A stretch of 64,000 bases of DNA from Seongchinamella unica (GCF_004354085.1 NZ_SMSE01000003.1:124001-188000); one strand, 5' to 3'; shown: positions 46,100-57,266, counted from the stretch's first letter. Notes: generated from the letters alone by a model not told the origin. A program made the numbers and translations.

Positions 46100-46609
46100 C
46101 TAGAAGGGAATATCGTCATCGAAATCGTTGAAATCCTGGGCGGGAGCCGCCTTGGGTGTACTCTGGGCCGGCGCTGAACCGCCCTGGGGCTGGGCTGGCG
46201 CCGACGGGTTGTAACTGCCACCACCACCGCCGAAGTCACCGCCGCCCTGGCCGGCGCCACGGCTGTCCAGCATTTGCATTTCACTGGCCACCACTTCCGT
46301 GGTGTAGCGATCCTGGCCTGATTGGTCAGTCCATTTACGGGTTTGCAGTGAGCCTTCTACGAACACCTTGGATCCCTTCTTCAGGTACTCGCCCGCGATC
46401 TGGCCGAGGCGATAGTTGCCGCGATCGCGGAACACCACCCGGTGCCATTCGGTACGCTCTTTCTGTTCACCCGTCTGCTTGTCGCGCCAGGTTTCCGAGG
46501 TAGCTATGCTGGCGTTGGTAACGGCACCGCCATCGGGAAAAAAGCGGGTTTCAGGGTCATTGCCCAGGTTGCCGATCAGGATCACCTTGTTGACGCCGCG
46601 TGAAGCCAT
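46100..46609 (-). CDS. ssb: Single-stranded DNA-binding protein
   Basis: 169 residues: an N-terminal OB fold ([41 protein letters not shown]), a Gly/Pro/Gln-rich linker and the conserved acidic tip NDFDDDIPF that binds repair and replication partners. Length and tip are typical of gammaproteobacterial SSB. Near uvrA, as in other Gammaproteobacteria, but with two genes between. Confidence 0.97.
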   Translation of the reverse strand: MASRGVNKVILIGNLGNDPETRFFPDGGAVTNASIATSETWRDKQTGEQKERTEWHRVVFRDRGNYRLGQIAGEYLKKGSKVFVEGSLQTRKWTDQSGQDRYTTEVVASEMQMLDSRGAGQGGGDFGGGGGSYNPSAPAQPQGGSAPAQSTPKAAPAQDFNDFDDDIPF

Positions 46610-46761
46610 AAATTACCTCGATTGAAATCCAAAAAAAGCTATTTTTGTTGAATGCAGGACTATAGCAATCCCACTGTTGAATTGCGACAACGAGGGCGGC
46701 CGATTTCAATCGAAAACGGCCAGCTGCCTCGCCCCGCAGGCATCGGGATCGAGACGATGCT

Positions 46762-48162
46762 TCAGGTTTTCAGCCGATCCAGCCAGCCACTGGCTCGCTG
46801 CAACGGTCGCTTCTGCCAACCCGGACCCTGCCGCCGGTAGACGGATTCTTCCAGCCTGCGAACCAGGTCGGTCGCCTTGTACCCCAACCAGCGCAGAGGT
46901 TCGGGTTCCCAACGCCTGAGTTGACTCTCGATACTGCCGGCAAAGGCCCAGGGTGCCTGTACCAGCTCGGTATCGCGTCCCAGCACCTGGTCGGCCAGGG
47001 TGCGGGCCATCAGGTTAGCTGCGCCCACACCCTCACCAAAATAGCCACCGGCGGTGCCTACGCCGGTGGTTCGATCATAAACTGCGTGGGGGAAACCGTT
47101 GCGCGGCACTCCCAGCGTGCCACCCCAGCGGTGGGTGATCAGGGTGCTCTCAAGCTGCGGAAAACAGGCCGCCAGCAGTCGATGCACCTCCTCAAAGTCC
47201 CGCCCATGCAGGCCGAACTCGCTCCGCGGCCCGCCACCAAAGCGGTAGGTGCCGCGAGCCCCGAACACCATACGATTATCGGCACTGCGCTGGCCATAGG
47301 TAATCAGCGGACTGGCCTCGCAGAAGACCTCGCGTTCCGCCAGACCAATGTCATTCCAGAGGGACTCATCCAGCGGCTCCGTCGCGATGATCCGACTCTG
47401 CACAGCCAGCACCCGCTCACTGACCTCAGGCAACCGGGAACTGTACCCCTCCAGCGCCAGCAACCGGCTGGGTGCCCTGATCCGCCCGGTTGCAGTCACC
47501 ATATGGCCTGCTTCCAGGCCGGTTACCGGGGTCTGCTCGTAAATGCGAACACCCAGGCCACGGAGGGTCCGGGCCAGGCCGAGTACCAGCCGGGCGGGCT
47601 GGATACGGGCGATGTGCGGGGTATAGATGCCGCCCAGAGCCCCGGCGATGCGCAGCCGGGAGCTGAGTTCAGCGGCCTCCAGCCAGCGGAAGTCGTCAGC
47701 GCCAAACCCCGCCGCACGGTACTCATCCAGCAGCTTGCGCTGCAGCGCAAGTTGCTCCGGGTAGCGGGCGGCGGCATAAATACCACCCCCGCGCCGATAG
47801 TCACAATCAATATCGTTTTGCCCCAGCACCCTTTCCACCTCGGGCAGAATCCCGTGGATCAGGGCCCCGGTCTGCTTGCGCCGCTGGCCGTCCAGGGCAC
47901 TCAACAGCCTGGTTTCCCCTTCCAGAGCAGCCATCATCCAACCGCCATTGCGCCCGGAGGCACCAAAACCACAGCGCTTGGCCTCCAGTACACAGACGTC
48001 CAGCTCCGGCGCCAGGGTTTTCAGGTAGTAGGCGGTCCACAGGCCGGTGAAACCACCGCCGGCAATGGCGACATCGGCGCGGGTATCGCCGTCGAGCGGG
48101 TCGAAGGGCGGGGCGTTGTCAGCCTGTTCCATCCACAGACTGATAGTGCCGGGGGAATCCAC
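46762..48162 (-). CDS. FAD-dependent oxidoreductase (DAO family)
   Basis: A 466-residue D-amino-acid-oxidase-type flavoprotein. The FAD-binding motif ADVAIAGGGFTGLWTAYYL lies near residue 29, followed by VLEAKRCGFGASGRNGG near residue 58, which resembles the glycine oxidase and gamma-glutamylputrescine oxidase groups. The substrate, probably an amine or amino acid, is not determined. It starts 3 bp after the MFS gene, suggesting transport and oxidation of the same compound. The C-terminus lies 152 bp from ssb. Confidence 0.85.
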   Translation of the reverse strand: MDSPGTISLWMEQADNAPPFDPLDGDTRADVAIAGGGFTGLWTAYYLKTLAPELDVCVLEAKRCGFGASGRNGGWMMAALEGETRLLSALDGQRRKQTGALIHGILPEVERVLGQNDIDCDYRRGGGIYAAARYPEQLALQRKLLDEYRAAGFGADDFRWLEAAELSSRLRIAGALGGIYTPHIARIQPARLVLGLARTLRGLGVRIYEQTPVTGLEAGHMVTATGRIRAPSRLLALEGYSSRLPEVSERVLAVQSRIIATEPLDESLWNDIGLAEREVFCEASPLITYGQRSADNRMVFGARGTYRFGGGPRSEFGLHGRDFEEVHRLLAACFPQLESTLITHRWGGTLGVPRNGFPHAVYDRTTGVGTAGGYFGEGVGAANLMARTLADQVLGRDTELVQAPWAFAGSIESQLRRWEPEPLRWLGYKATDLVRRLEESVYRRQGPGWQKRPLQRASGWLDRLKT

Positions 48163-48165
48163 CGA

Positions 48166-49356
48166 CTATTCCCCGGTAGCGGCTGCAGCCCGGGTGGCTA
48201 CCGAGTGGGACGGCAGGAATACCAGAAACCAGATCACCGCAAGCCCGAAGCAACTCATCACCAGGGCCGTGTTGCCGCCAGTTTTAACCAGCCAGCCGCC
48301 CAGGGCGCCACCCGCGAAGGCGCCGAAAAACTGGCAGGTGGAAAAAATACCCAGGGCGGTACCCTTGCCACCCTGAAACACCGCCTTGCTGACCAGCGAG
48401 GGCAGGGTCGCCTCGAGATAATTGAAACCACTGAAAAATAGCCACATCCCCAGGTAAATCATTGCCGGTAGCCAGGCGATAGACATAATCACCATGGCCA
48501 GCATCAGCAGGATGATGCCCAGCAGAAACATTTCCCGCATCCGCCCCTTGCGTTCCGCCAGCACCATCATCGGCACCATACCGGCGATCGACAGCGCCAG
48601 CGCTGGCAGGTAGACCAGCCAGTGGCTGTCCCGATCCAGACCCGCCACATCCAGCAGCTGCCCGGGAACGACCAGGAACAGGGCCATCAGGATGAAATGC
48701 AGGCTGAATACCGCAAAATTGAGCCTTAGCAGCCCAACATCTCTCAGGCTACGCATGAACAGGCCGCTACGTGCGCCCACGTCATCATGCCGCAGGCCAC
48801 GCGGGGGAGTCGGCACCAGGAACAGCACAATCGCAATGCCGACGATGGCGAGCAGCGAGGTAAACCAGAACACCGCCCCCAGGCCACCAGCGGCGGCTAC
48901 CGCGGGCCCCAACACCAGGGCAATGGCAAAGGACAGGCCGATGCTCATCCCCACCAGGGCCATGGCCTTGGTCCGCTGTTCCTCGCGAGTCAGGTCGGCC
49001 ACCAATGCCATGACTGTGCTTGCGATAGCGCCAGCGCCCTGCAGCGCTCGTCCGAAGACCACGCCGTAGATAGAATCCGCCAGCGCCGCAATCACGCTGC
49101 CCAGGGCAAATACCAGCAAGCCGCCGATAATCACCGGCTTGCGCCCGAGCTGGTCTGAAAGCCAGCCCAGGGGAATCTGCAGCAACGCCTGGGACAGTCC
49201 ATAAATGCCCAGTGCCAGCCCGATGGTCAGCGGGTCCGCCCCCGGTAAATCAACGGCGTACAGCGCCAGCAGCGGCAGCACCATAAACAGGCCCAGCATC
49301 CTGAAGCAGTACAACAGGGCGAGAGAGCTGACACTGCGCCGCTCCAGCGGGGTCAT
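48166..49356 (-). CDS. MFS transporter
   Basis: A 396-residue membrane protein with twelve likely helices. It begins MTPLERRSVSSLALLYCFRML and has the loop 2-3 signature GWLSDQLGRKPVIIGG near residue 69, typical of the drug:H+ antiporter group. The longer upstream frame would run into the uvrA control region, so the start at 49356 is chosen. Pseudomonas has an MFS gene at this place between uvrA and ssb. Substrate unknown; a link to the adjoining oxidoreductase is inferred. Confidence 0.88.
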   Translation of the reverse strand: MTPLERRSVSSLALLYCFRMLGLFMVLPLLALYAVDLPGADPLTIGLALGIYGLSQALLQIPLGWLSDQLGRKPVIIGGLLVFALGSVIAALADSIYGVVFGRALQGAGAIASTVMALVADLTREEQRTKAMALVGMSIGLSFAIALVLGPAVAAAGGLGAVFWFTSLLAIVGIAIVLFLVPTPPRGLRHDDVGARSGLFMRSLRDVGLLRLNFAVFSLHFILMALFLVVPGQLLDVAGLDRDSHWLVYLPALALSIAGMVPMMVLAERKGRMREMFLLGIILLMLAMVIMSIAWLPAMIYLGMWLFFSGFNYLEATLPSLVSKAVFQGGKGTALGIFSTCQFFGAFAGGALGGWLVKTGGNTALVMSCFGLAVIWFLVFLPSHSVATRAAAATGE

Positions 49357-49566
49357 GGGGTGTTCGGTTATCACGTGGGAAAGGGTTCTCGAAGTTTGCG
49401 CTGCATAATACCAGTTTAGTGCTCTGCGAACACGTCGCTTAACTGATCGGCGACAGTTGCGACATCCCGTCGAGCCGGGCGAAGAGAAGTCCGTTTCCCT
49501 TTGCATGGCGTAACACTGAGGACATATACTTTCCTGTTCTGATTTTTCTGCGGTAATTGACTCCCA

Positions 49567-52410
49567 ATGGATACCATCCACGTTCGCGGTGCACGCACCC
49601 ACAACCTGAAAAACATCGACCTGGACATTCCCCGCGACAAGCTGGTGGTCATTACCGGGCTGTCCGGGTCGGGCAAGTCCTCGCTGGCTTTCGATACCCT
49701 GTACGCCGAGGGCCAGCGCCGTTACGTGGAGTCCCTCTCAACCTACGCCCGGCAGTTCCTGTCGATGATGGAAAAACCGGACATGGACCACATCGAAGGC
49801 CTGTCTCCCGCCATCTCGATCGAGCAGAAATCAACCTCCCACAATCCCCGTTCCACCGTGGGCACCATCACCGAAATCTATGACTACCTGCGCCTGCTGT
49901 TTGCCCGGGTGGGCGATCCACGCTGCCCGGATCACGGCCTCAACCTGCAGGCCCAGACGGTGAGCCAGATGGTCGATACGGTGCTGGCACTGCCGGAAGG
50001 CAGCAAGCTGATGCTGCTGGCACCGGTGGTACGGGACCGCAAGGGCGAGCACCTGCATGTTTTCCAGGAACTGCGCGCCGCCGGTTTCGTGCGCGCGAGA
50101 ATCGATGGCATCGTCACCGATCTCGATGACGTACCAGACCTTGAAAAGAACAGGAAGCACCGCATCGAAGTCGTTGTCGACCGTTTCAAGGTTCGCGACG
50201 ACCTGGGGCTGCGGCTGGCGGAATCCTTCGAAACTGCGCTGGGCCTCACCGATGGCCTGGCATCCGTTTCCTGGATGGACGACGACGGTGAGGATATTGC
50301 CTTCTCGGCCCGCTTCGCCTGCCCCGAATGTGGCCACAGTATCGACGAGTTGGAACCGCGACTGTTTTCGTTCAACAACCCGGCCGGGGCCTGCGGCGGC
50401 TGCGACGGCCTCGGGGTCAAACAGTACTTTGATGCAGATCGCATCGTGCTGCACCCCGAGGCTAGCCTGGCCGAAGGCGCCATCCGCGGCTGGGACCGGC
50501 GCAACGTTTACTACTTCCACATGCTCACTTCGCTGGCCGAGCACTACGGCTTCGACATCGATACCCCGTTTGAACAGCTGGGCAAAAAGCACCAGAAAAT
50601 CATCCTCCACGGCAGCGGCAAGCAGGAGATCGCCTTCTCCTACATCAACGACCGCGGCGACGTCTTCAAGCGCACCCACCCATTCGAGGGAATTATCCCC
50701 AACATGGAGAGACGCTATCGCGACACCGACTCGCAATCGGTGCGCGAGGACCTGGCCAGGTTCCTGGCCACCCAGCCCTGCCCTGATTGCAAAGGCACAC
50801 GCCTGCGCAAGGATGCCCGCCATGTCTTCGTAGACGAGCGCACCCTTCCCTCCATTACCAACATGTCGGTCGGCGAGGCGGAAACCTACTTCAACGAGCT
50901 GGTGCTGGAGGGACGCAAAGGCCAAATTGCCGACAAGATCCTCAAGGAACTGCGCGCCCGCTACCGCTTCCTGGTCGATGTCGGTCTCAACTACCTGACC
51001 CTTAACCGCAGTGCCGAGACCCTGTCCGGTGGCGAGGCCCAGCGCATCCGCCTGGCCTCACAGATCGGTGCCGGCCTGGTGGGCGTGATGTATATTCTCG
51101 ATGAACCTTCAATCGGGCTGCACCAGCGGGACAACGAGCGCCTGCTGAAAACACTGACCCACCTGCGGGATCTGGGCAACACGGTGCTGGTGGTGGAGCA
51201 CGACGAAGACGCCATCCGTACCGCGGATCACATCATCGACATCGGGCCGGGAGCCGGCGTGCACGGCGGCCGGGTGGTTGCCGAAGGGCAGATGAAGGAT
51301 ATTGTCGCCAACGAGAACTCCCTCACCGGCGATTATCTTGCCGGGCGCAGAAAAATCGAGGTGCCGGCAAAGCGCACCCCGGCGGACCGGAAAAAGCAGC
51401 TGGTACTCTCCGGGGCTTCGGGTAACAACCTCAAGCACGTTGAACTGGAAATCCCAGTGGGCCTGCTCACCTGCGTTACCGGCGTATCAGGCTCGGGTAA
51501 GTCCACCCTGATCAATGGCACTTTGTACCCGCTGGCCGCCACCGCACTCAACGGGGCGACCACGCTCACACCAGCCCCCCACGATGGCATCTCCGGCATG
51601 AACCATATCGACAAGTGCATCGATATCGACCAGAGCCCCATCGGCCGCACACCGCGCTCCAATCCCGCCACCTACACCGGTATTTTCACCCCGGTCCGGG
51701 AACTGTTTGCCGGCACCCAGGAAGCCCGATCGCGCGGCTACAAGCCCGGGCGCTTCAGCTTCAACGTCAAGGGCGGTCGCTGTGAAGCCTGTCAGGGGGA
51801 TGGTGTCACCAAGGTGGAGATGCATTTCCTGCCCGACATTTATGTGCCCTGTGACGTATGCAAGGGCAGGCGGTACAACCGGGAAACCCTGGAAATCCGC
51901 TATAAGGGCAAAAACATTCACGAAGTGCTGGAGATGACGGTGGAAGACGCGCTGGCGTTCTTTGAACCGGTCCCGGCCATCGCTCGCAAGCTGCAGACGC
52001 TGATGGACGTGGGCCTGTCCTACATCCGCCTTGGCCAGGCCGCCACCACCCTATCCGGCGGCGAGGCACAGCGGGTGAAACTGTCCCGGGAGTTATCCAA
52101 ACGGGATACAGGAAAGACCCTGTACATTCTCGATGAGCCCACCACCGGTCTGCACTTCGAGGACATCAAGCAACTCCTGGAAGTGCTGCACAGGCTGCGC
52201 GACCACGGCAACACGGTGGTTATCATCGAGCACAATCTCGATGTCATCAAAACCGCCGACTGGGTCGTCGACCTGGGGCCGGAAGGCGGTTCTGGCGGGG
52301 GACAGATCATCGCCACCGGCACCCCGGAAGAGGTTGCCAAAACCAAGGGCTCATTCACCGGCCGCTTTCTCGCTCCACTCATTAAGCGCAGCAGAAAAAA
52401 AGCGGCCTGA
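49567..52410 (+). CDS. uvrA: Excinuclease ABC subunit A
   Basis: A 947-residue damage-recognition ATPase of nucleotide excision repair. Two ABC modules are visible: Walker [14 protein letters not shown] near residue 31 and [14 protein letters not shown] near residue 640, each with its LSGGEAQR signature (about residues 488 and 825) and Walker B ILDEP. Zinc-binding CPECGHSI and the CEACQGDG...CDVC group are intact. No clear LexA box was found upstream. Confidence 0.99.
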   Translation: MDTIHVRGARTHNLKNIDLDIPRDKLVVITGLSGSGKSSLAFDTLYAEGQRRYVESLSTYARQFLSMMEKPDMDHIEGLSPAISIEQKSTSHNPRSTVGTITEIYDYLRLLFARVGDPRCPDHGLNLQAQTVSQMVDTVLALPEGSKLMLLAPVVRDRKGEHLHVFQELRAAGFVRARIDGIVTDLDDVPDLEKNRKHRIEVVVDRFKVRDDLGLRLAESFETALGLTDGLASVSWMDDDGEDIAFSARFACPECGHSIDELEPRLFSFNNPAGACGGCDGLGVKQYFDADRIVLHPEASLAEGAIRGWDRRNVYYFHMLTSLAEHYGFDIDTPFEQLGKKHQKIILHGSGKQEIAFSYINDRGDVFKRTHPFEGIIPNMERRYRDTDSQSVREDLARFLATQPCPDCKGTRLRKDARHVFVDERTLPSITNMSVGEAETYFNELVLEGRKGQIADKILKELRARYRFLVDVGLNYLTLNRSAETLSGGEAQRIRLASQIGAGLVGVMYILDEPSIGLHQRDNERLLKTLTHLRDLGNTVLVVEHDEDAIRTADHIIDIGPGAGVHGGRVVAEGQMKDIVANENSLTGDYLAGRRKIEVPAKRTPADRKKQLVLSGASGNNLKHVELEIPVGLLTCVTGVSGSGKSTLINGTLYPLAATALNGATTLTPAPHDGISGMNHIDKCIDIDQSPIGRTPRSNPATYTGIFTPVRELFAGTQEARSRGYKPGRFSFNVKGGRCEACQGDGVTKVEMHFLPDIYVPCDVCKGRRYNRETLEIRYKGKNIHEVLEMTVEDALAFFEPVPAIARKLQTLMDVGLSYIRLGQAATTLSGGEAQRVKLSRELSKRDTGKTLYILDEPTTGLHFEDIKQLLEVLHRLRDHGNTVVIIEHNLDVIKTADWVVDLGPEGGSGGGQIIATGTPEEVAKTKGSFTGRFLAPLIKRSRKKAA

Positions 52411-52562
52411 TTTTTGTCGAACTTCTGACCAGGCCGCGCTTGCCGAATTCACCCCTACGTCAAATCTGTCTCGCCTAACAACCGCGTACCCTTTTCAGGC
52501 TCCGTACTTGCTGGACTCGGTAGCTCACGAATCCCACTGAATTCTGACGAAGAGAGGACGCT

Positions 52563-53087
52563 ATGATGAAAAAGATACTGGTACTGGCAGCCGCCATGAC
52601 CGTGGGCTCCACAGCTTATGCAGGCAATTGTAAATCACCGGAGGCGCTGTCAATCAAAGACATCGCTGCCAATGACATGAACACTTTCGGCACCCTGGTC
52701 GCCGCAGCGGCCAAAGCGGGCCTGGTCGACTTTCTTGACGGCAACCGCAACCTGACTGTATTCGCCCCCACCAATGGCGCATTCGACGCGGCTGCGCAGG
52801 CAGTGTTAGAGGACGACAGCGCTACCGGCATTGACCTGGTCAATGCCCTGGACGAGGACACCCTGGGCGTCATCCTCAAGTACCACATCGCACCTGGTGA
52901 ACGCGACGAAGCCGACGTGCTGGACTCCACGAGAATACGCATGCTTAACCGTGACTTCACATTTCCTTCCCTGGACGGTACGACCGCATTTATCAATCAT
53001 GTGTCTGTCCTGCAGACCGATGTCTTCGCCTGCAACGGGGTCATCCACATCCTAGACGGTGGTGTGTTGCTTCCCCCGGAAGAATGA
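52563..53087 (+). CDS. Secreted fasciclin (FAS1) domain protein
   Basis: 174 residues: a signal peptide (KKILVLAAAMTVGSTAYAG) and one FAS1 domain with TLVAAAAKAGLVDFL near residue 42, NLTVFAPTNGAFDA near 62, LKYHIAPGE near 104, and the C-terminal NGVIHILDGGVLLP motif. FAS1 domains act in adhesion and matrix binding. Two ATGs are adjacent; either may be used. A strong terminator follows. Confidence 0.9.
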   Translation: MMKKILVLAAAMTVGSTAYAGNCKSPEALSIKDIAANDMNTFGTLVAAAAKAGLVDFLDGNRNLTVFAPTNGAFDAAAQAVLEDDSATGIDLVNALDEDTLGVILKYHIAPGERDEADVLDSTRIRMLNRDFTFPSLDGTTAFINHVSVLQTDVFACNGVIHILDGGVLLPPEE

Positions 53088-53105
53088 ACACGGCCTAACG
53101 GACGC

Positions 53106-53135
53106 AAAAAAGCCGGGGTATAACCCGGCTTTTTT
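53106..53135. terminator. Bidirectional intrinsic terminator
   Basis: AAAAAAGCCGGG-GTATAA-CCCGGCTTTTTT: a perfect 12-bp stem with T tracts both ways, serving the FAS1 gene and probably the minus-strand barrel gene. Confidence 0.85.
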
Positions 53136-53250
53136 ATTTCAACCCCAGTAGGAAAGAGCGGTCTAATGGCCACGTTAGGATATTCATGGTGCGCGGTTTC
53201 ACGGTCGGGATACACCCGACCCAGCACCCCTACATTGTGCCGATCACAGA

Positions 53251-54231
53251 CTAAAATTGAACTCCCGGTCGAAAGTTCAGCTCCACCCCGAAGAAGGCAT
53301 TTGAATCCAGGTCCAGGTCCGGTTCCTCAACACTATCGTCTGCAAGACGCAGGCCGCGCAGGCCACCTATCCCCGCGCGGGCGCCAATCCATATGTTCGA
53401 ATAGATCCGGTACTGGGCCGCAATGCCGAAATCCCAGGAATCAAGGTTTACATAGGTGTCACCACTACCACCTGATTCTAGACTCCAGGAGGCACCGGAG
53501 GGGGCCGCCCCAAGACGAAACACCAGGTCGCGGGAAGGCGCATAGACAATGGCCGGCCAGGGCATTACGGCGCTCAAGGTCCAGCGCTCGTTAATGGACC
53601 ACGACGCTCCCAGGTAAGGGATATAAAACTCATCATTGCTCTGGATATCGGCATAGAGTCCGAAGGCCCACCAGAGGCTGTCCGTCTGCACATATCGGGC
53701 GAACGCGCCACCCATATACTGCCAGCTCCAGTCGCTGCCGGGCAGATTGGCCTCATGACCCATGGGCATGACAAAGGCCGCATACTGCCAGTCAGGGTTT
53801 TGCTGCCGGATCCATCCCACTGGAATGCCGACACTCCTGACCTTGAAGTCCTCCTCCACCGCACCGGAAAAGTTGAAATCTGAAAGGCTGAGATAGGCAC
53901 CGGCAAAGACGGCGTCCCGTTTGCCCAGCAAGAAGGGCACGGCGCCCATCGCGGATACGCGATCAAGGCCGTACTGGCCCTTGCCCCCGTTGGGCCGCTC
54001 AAACTCTACCTCGCTGTAGCTGCTTGCCGAGAGAAAGGACATGGGCGGGAATGGTTCATTGGAGATCGAGCGCTGGAATTCAAACTCACTCTGCTGGAAG
54101 CCGTTAATCGTGTTCTGGATAAAGCCTGCCCGCTCGCCGGCGGTGGCAAGGTTGGTAGTGATGACTGGCAACACCAGCGAGAAAATCGCTATCCATCTTC
54201 GGGGCATAGTGGTGGGGTTATCCTCCTGCAT
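53251..54231 (-). CDS. Predicted outer-membrane beta-barrel protein (DUF6268-like)
   Basis: 326 residues: a signal peptide (RRWIAIFSLVLPVITTNLATA) and a chain of short amphipathic strands (YAAFVMPMGHEANLPG, WAFGLYADIQSNDEF, IWIGARAGIGG), ending FFGVELNFRPGVQF with a terminal Phe, as outer-membrane barrels do. It resembles DUF6268-type barrels, function unknown. Starts at 54231 (after GGGGGAAG) and 54207 are both possible. It lies between the ribosomal protein block and the FAS1 gene. Confidence 0.7.
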   Translation of the reverse strand: MQEDNPTTMPRRWIAIFSLVLPVITTNLATAGERAGFIQNTINGFQQSEFEFQRSISNEPFPPMSFLSASSYSEVEFERPNGGKGQYGLDRVSAMGAVPFLLGKRDAVFAGAYLSLSDFNFSGAVEEDFKVRSVGIPVGWIRQQNPDWQYAAFVMPMGHEANLPGSDWSWQYMGGAFARYVQTDSLWWAFGLYADIQSNDEFYIPYLGASWSINERWTLSAVMPWPAIVYAPSRDLVFRLGAAPSGASWSLESGGSGDTYVNLDSWDFGIAAQYRIYSNIWIGARAGIGGLRGLRLADDSVEEPDLDLDSNAFFGVELNFRPGVQF

Positions 54232-54251
54232 CGGCTACTTCCCCCGGACAC

Positions 54252-54280
54252 AAAAAAGCCGAGCAATGGCCCGGCTTTTT
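54252..54280 (-). terminator. Intrinsic terminator of the ribosomal protein operon
   Basis: Minus strand: AAAAGCCGGGC-CATT-GCTCGGCTTTT with further T. It lies 23 bp after rplQ and ends the alpha operon. Confidence 0.8.
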
Positions 54281-54302
54281 ATCCAGTAGGAGGCGACGAG
54301 AC

Positions 54303-54689
54303 TCAATCCTCGTCTTCGTACGCTTCCACCTGGGGACGGTCAACCAGCTCAACGTAGGCCATGGGAGCCTTGTCGCCTGCGCGGTAACCACACTTCAGGA
54401 TGCGGATGTAACCACCCGGGCGATCCTGGTAGCGGGGACCCAGTTCGTTGAACAGTTTGCCCACCGCTTCTTTGCTGCGAGTGCGGTCGAAAGCCAGGCG
54501 GCGGTTGGCGACGCTGTCTTTCTTGGCCAGGGTGATCAGCGGCTCAGCATAGCTGCGCAGCTCTTTCGCCTTGGGCAGGGTGGTCTTGATCAACTCGTGC
54601 TCAACCAGGGAGATGGTCATGTTGCGGAACATGGCCTTGCGGTGAGAACTGTTGCGGTTCAGCTGACGTCCACTGTGACGATGACGCAT
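54303..54689 (-). CDS. rplQ: 50S ribosomal protein L17
   Basis: A 128-residue ribosomal protein with the standard [24 protein letters not shown] start and C-terminal [22 protein letters not shown]. Last gene of the alpha operon, after rpoA, followed by a terminator. Confidence 0.98.
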   Translation of the reverse strand: MRHRHSGRQLNRNSSHRKAMFRNMTISLVEHELIKTTLPKAKELRSYAEPLITLAKKDSVANRRLAFDRTRSKEAVGKLFNELGPRYQDRPGGYIRILKCGYRAGDKAPMAYVELVDRPQVEAYEDED

Positions 54690-54748
54690 TTTTCCAATCC
54701 TATATTTAGGGTGCTATCTCAGCACTGCTATCTGGATGACCGGGGAGC

Positions 54749-55753
54749 CTAAGCGCTCAGAACCCGGTCGTCGTTTTTCAGGCTGGCAGGCGGCCAGTTA
54801 TCCAGGCGCATGCCCAGTGACAAACCGCGGGAAGCCAGTACATCCTTGATTTCGGTGAGAGACTTCTTACCCAGGTTCGGGGTCTTCAGCAGCTCAACCT
54901 CGGTGCGCTGCACCAGGTCACCGATGTAATAAATGTTTTCCGCTTTGAGGCAGTTGGCGGAACGAACGGTCAGTTCCAGATCGTCTACCGGACGCAGCAG
55001 AATCGGATCTACCTCGTCCTCTTCCTCAACAGACTCCGACTCAGACTCGCTCTCCAGGTCGACAAACACGGCCAGCTGCTGCTGCAGGATGGTCGCGGCA
55101 CGACGGATCGCCTCTTCCGGGTCGATGGTGCCATTGGTCTCAAGGTCCAGGACCAGCTTGTCCAGGTCGGTACGCTGCTCCACGCGGGCAGCTTCAACGA
55201 CATAGGACACGCGGTAAACCGGAGAGAAAGTGGCGTCCAGCTGCAGGCGGCCGATGGAGCGGGTTTCCTCTTCCGGATTCACACGTGAATCGGCGGGAGA
55301 GTAGCCACGGCCACGGGCCACAGTCAGCTTCATGTTGATTTCGGATGTGCCGTTCAGGTGACAGATCACGTGATCCGGGTTACGGATCTCGATATCGTGG
55401 TCAACCTGGATATCGCCAGCAGTTACGACACCGGCGCCCTTCTTGCTCAGGGTCAGCTCAGCCTCTTCCTTGCCGTTCATCACCAGGGCTACGCCCTTGA
55501 GGTTCAGCAGGATCTCAATAACATCTTCCTGTACGCCTTCGATTGCACTGTACTCGTGCAATACGCCGTCGATTTCCACTTCGGTGATGGCACAACCGGG
55601 CATGGAAGACAGCAGGATTCGACGCAAGGCATTGCCCAGGGTGTGGCCAAAGCCACGCTCCAGGGGTTCCAGGGTCACCTGGGCACGTGTGCTGTTCTTT
55701 TCATCAACATTGATCACACGCGGGGTCAAAAATTCGTTCACTGCACTCTGCAT
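54749..55753 (-). CDS. rpoA: RNA polymerase subunit alpha
   Basis: A 334-residue subunit. The N-terminal domain assembles beta and beta' ([23 protein letters not shown] near residue 32). The C-terminal domain ([26 protein letters not shown]) binds UP elements and activators. The interdomain linker is markedly acidic (a Glu/Ser repeat then EEEDE). The ATG at 55753 gives the known N-terminus [12 protein letters not shown]; a GTG lies three codons earlier. AGGTG precedes it. Confidence 0.98.
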   Translation of the reverse strand: MQSAVNEFLTPRVINVDEKNSTRAQVTLEPLERGFGHTLGNALRRILLSSMPGCAITEVEIDGVLHEYSAIEGVQEDVIEILLNLKGVALVMNGKEEAELTLSKKGAGVVTAGDIQVDHDIEIRNPDHVICHLNGTSEINMKLTVARGRGYSPADSRVNPEEETRSIGRLQLDATFSPVYRVSYVVEAARVEQRTDLDKLVLDLETNGTIDPEEAIRRAATILQQQLAVFVDLESESESESVEEEDEVDPILLRPVDDLELTVRSANCLKAENIYYIGDLVQRTEVELLKTPNLGKKSLTEIKDVLASRGLSLGMRLDNWPPASLKNDDRVLSA

Positions 55754-55789
55754 ACGGGGCACCTTTGTTTAGGTTAGTCCTTCAGTGGA

Positions 55790-56410
55790 TTACTTGGAGT
55801 AAAGCTCGACGATCAGGTTTTCGTTGATCTCGGATGAGAGATCCTGACGGTCGGGTACAGACTTGAAGGTACCTTCGAGCTTGTCCGTGTTTACTTCGAT
55901 CCACTCGGGCTCGCCGCGCTGGGCAGCCAGGGCCAGGGCAGACTGGACACGCAGCTGCTTCTTGGCCTTTTCACGCAGGGACACAACGTCGCCCGCTTTC
56001 ACCTGGTAAGAGGGTATGTTCACTACTTCGCCGTTTACCAGAATCGCCTTGTGAGCAACCAACTGACGCGCTTCTGAGCGGGTTGAACCGAAGCCCATAC
56101 GGTAAACCACGTTATCCAGACGAGATTCCAGCAGCTGCAGGAGGTTCTCACCGGTGGGGCCCTTAAGGCGGGCAGCCTTCTTGTAGTAGTTGCGGAACTG
56201 CTTCTCCAGTACGCCGTAGATACGACGAACCTTCTGCTTCTCACGCAGCTGTACACCAAAGTCCGACAGGCGGCCGCGACGGGCACCGTGCTGTCCGGGA
56301 ATTGCTTCTGCTTTACACTTGCTTTCCAGTGCGCGCACACCGCTCTTGAGGAACAGGTCAGTTCCTTCACGACGGGAGAGCTTGCACTTGGGTCCAATAT
56401 ATCGAGCCAT
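55790..56410 (-). CDS. rpsD: 30S ribosomal protein S4
   Basis: A 206-residue assembly-initiating ribosomal protein with [24 protein letters not shown] and the S4 RNA-binding domain ([26 protein letters not shown]) near residue 93. In E. coli S4 represses the alpha operon. The start at 56410 is fixed by the conserved N-terminus. Confidence 0.98.
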   Translation of the reverse strand: MARYIGPKCKLSRREGTDLFLKSGVRALESKCKAEAIPGQHGARRGRLSDFGVQLREKQKVRRIYGVLEKQFRNYYKKAARLKGPTGENLLQLLESRLDNVVYRMGFGSTRSEARQLVAHKAILVNGEVVNIPSYQVKAGDVVSLREKAKKQLRVQSALALAAQRGEPEWIEVNTDKLEGTFKSVPDRQDLSSEINENLIVELYSK

Positions 56411-56429
56411 GACTAGTTCTTCCTCTGCG

Positions 56430-56822
56430 TTATACGCGACGTTTCTTGGGCGGACGGCAGCCGTTATGGGGAATCGGCGTAACGTCAGTGATGTTGCTGA
56501 TCTTGTAGCCACAAGCGTTCAGCGCGCGAACGGCAGATTCGCGACCCGGCCCTGGGCCCTTGACCTGCACGTCGAGATTTTTCAGACCATATTCCTTGGC
56601 CGCTTCACCAGCGCGCTCGGCAGCAACCTGGGCTGCGAACGGGGTGCTCTTACGAGAACCGCGGAAACCGGAGCCACCCGCGGTAGCCCAGCTCAGGGTG
56701 TTCCCCTGGCGATCAGTAATGGTAATAATGGTGTTGTTGAAAGACGCATGTACGTGGGCGATACCGTCCACTACGGTCTTCGTGATTTTCTTACGAGTGC
56801 CTTTGGCACCTGGCTTAGCCAT
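56430..56822 (-). CDS. rpsK: 30S ribosomal protein S11
   Basis: 130 residues; contains [27 protein letters not shown], the conserved middle part, and the C-terminal [13 protein letters not shown]. It lines the mRNA exit platform of the small subunit. Confidence 0.98.
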   Translation of the reverse strand: MAKPGAKGTRKKITKTVVDGIAHVHASFNNTIITITDRQGNTLSWATAGGSGFRGSRKSTPFAAQVAAERAGEAAKEYGLKNLDVQVKGPGPGRESAVRALNACGYKISNITDVTPIPHNGCRPPKKRRV

Positions 56823-56909
56823 ATCGTAGTTCCTACTTTAATATCAACACTGCACTTCGGTGCAGCTACACTAAAAAGGATTCGCTGTGAGTGACGCTAG
56901 GTCTAATCC

Positions 56910-57266
56910 TTACTTGCGAATCGGTTTACGCGGTCCCTTGCGGGTACGCGCGTTGGTCTTGGTGCGCTGACCACGCAGCGGCAGGCCGCGGCGGTGACGC
57001 AGGCCGCGGTTACAGCCCAGGTCCATCAGACGCTTGATGTTCATGGAGACTTCACGACGGAGGTCACCTTCAACAGTCATCTCGGCAACTTTGCCACGCA
57101 GGGCATCCATCTGCTCTTCGGAAAGCTCACCAATCTTGGCACTTTCTTCAACGCCGGTGGCGGCACACAGCTCTTTTGCAGTAGTGCGACCTACACCGTA
57201 GATGTATGTCAGTGAGATAACAGCATGCTTGTTATCGGGTATGTTGACGCCGGCAATACGAGCCAT
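56910..57266 (-). CDS. rpsM: 30S ribosomal protein S13
   Basis: 118 residues with [26 protein letters not shown] and the C-terminal [19 protein letters not shown] tail that contacts tRNA. First gene of the alpha operon proper; a 163-bp gap separates it from rpmJ and may hold the promoter or an S4-responsive leader. Confidence 0.98.
   Translation of the reverse strand: MARIAGVNIPDNKHAVISLTYIYGVGRTTAKELCAATGVEESAKIGELSEEQMDALRGKVAEMTVEGDLRREVSMNIKRLMDLGCNRGLRHRRGLPLRGQRTKTNARTRKGPRKPIRK

Noticed and set aside
46921-48441. 506-codon plus-strand frame opposite the FAD oxidoreductase and MFS genes
   Set aside because: Crosses a real gene boundary and shows no family motif; antisense shadow.
49440-49566. 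Possible LexA box before uvrA
   Set aside because: CTGTTCTGATTTTTCTG has the first half but no matching ACAG half.
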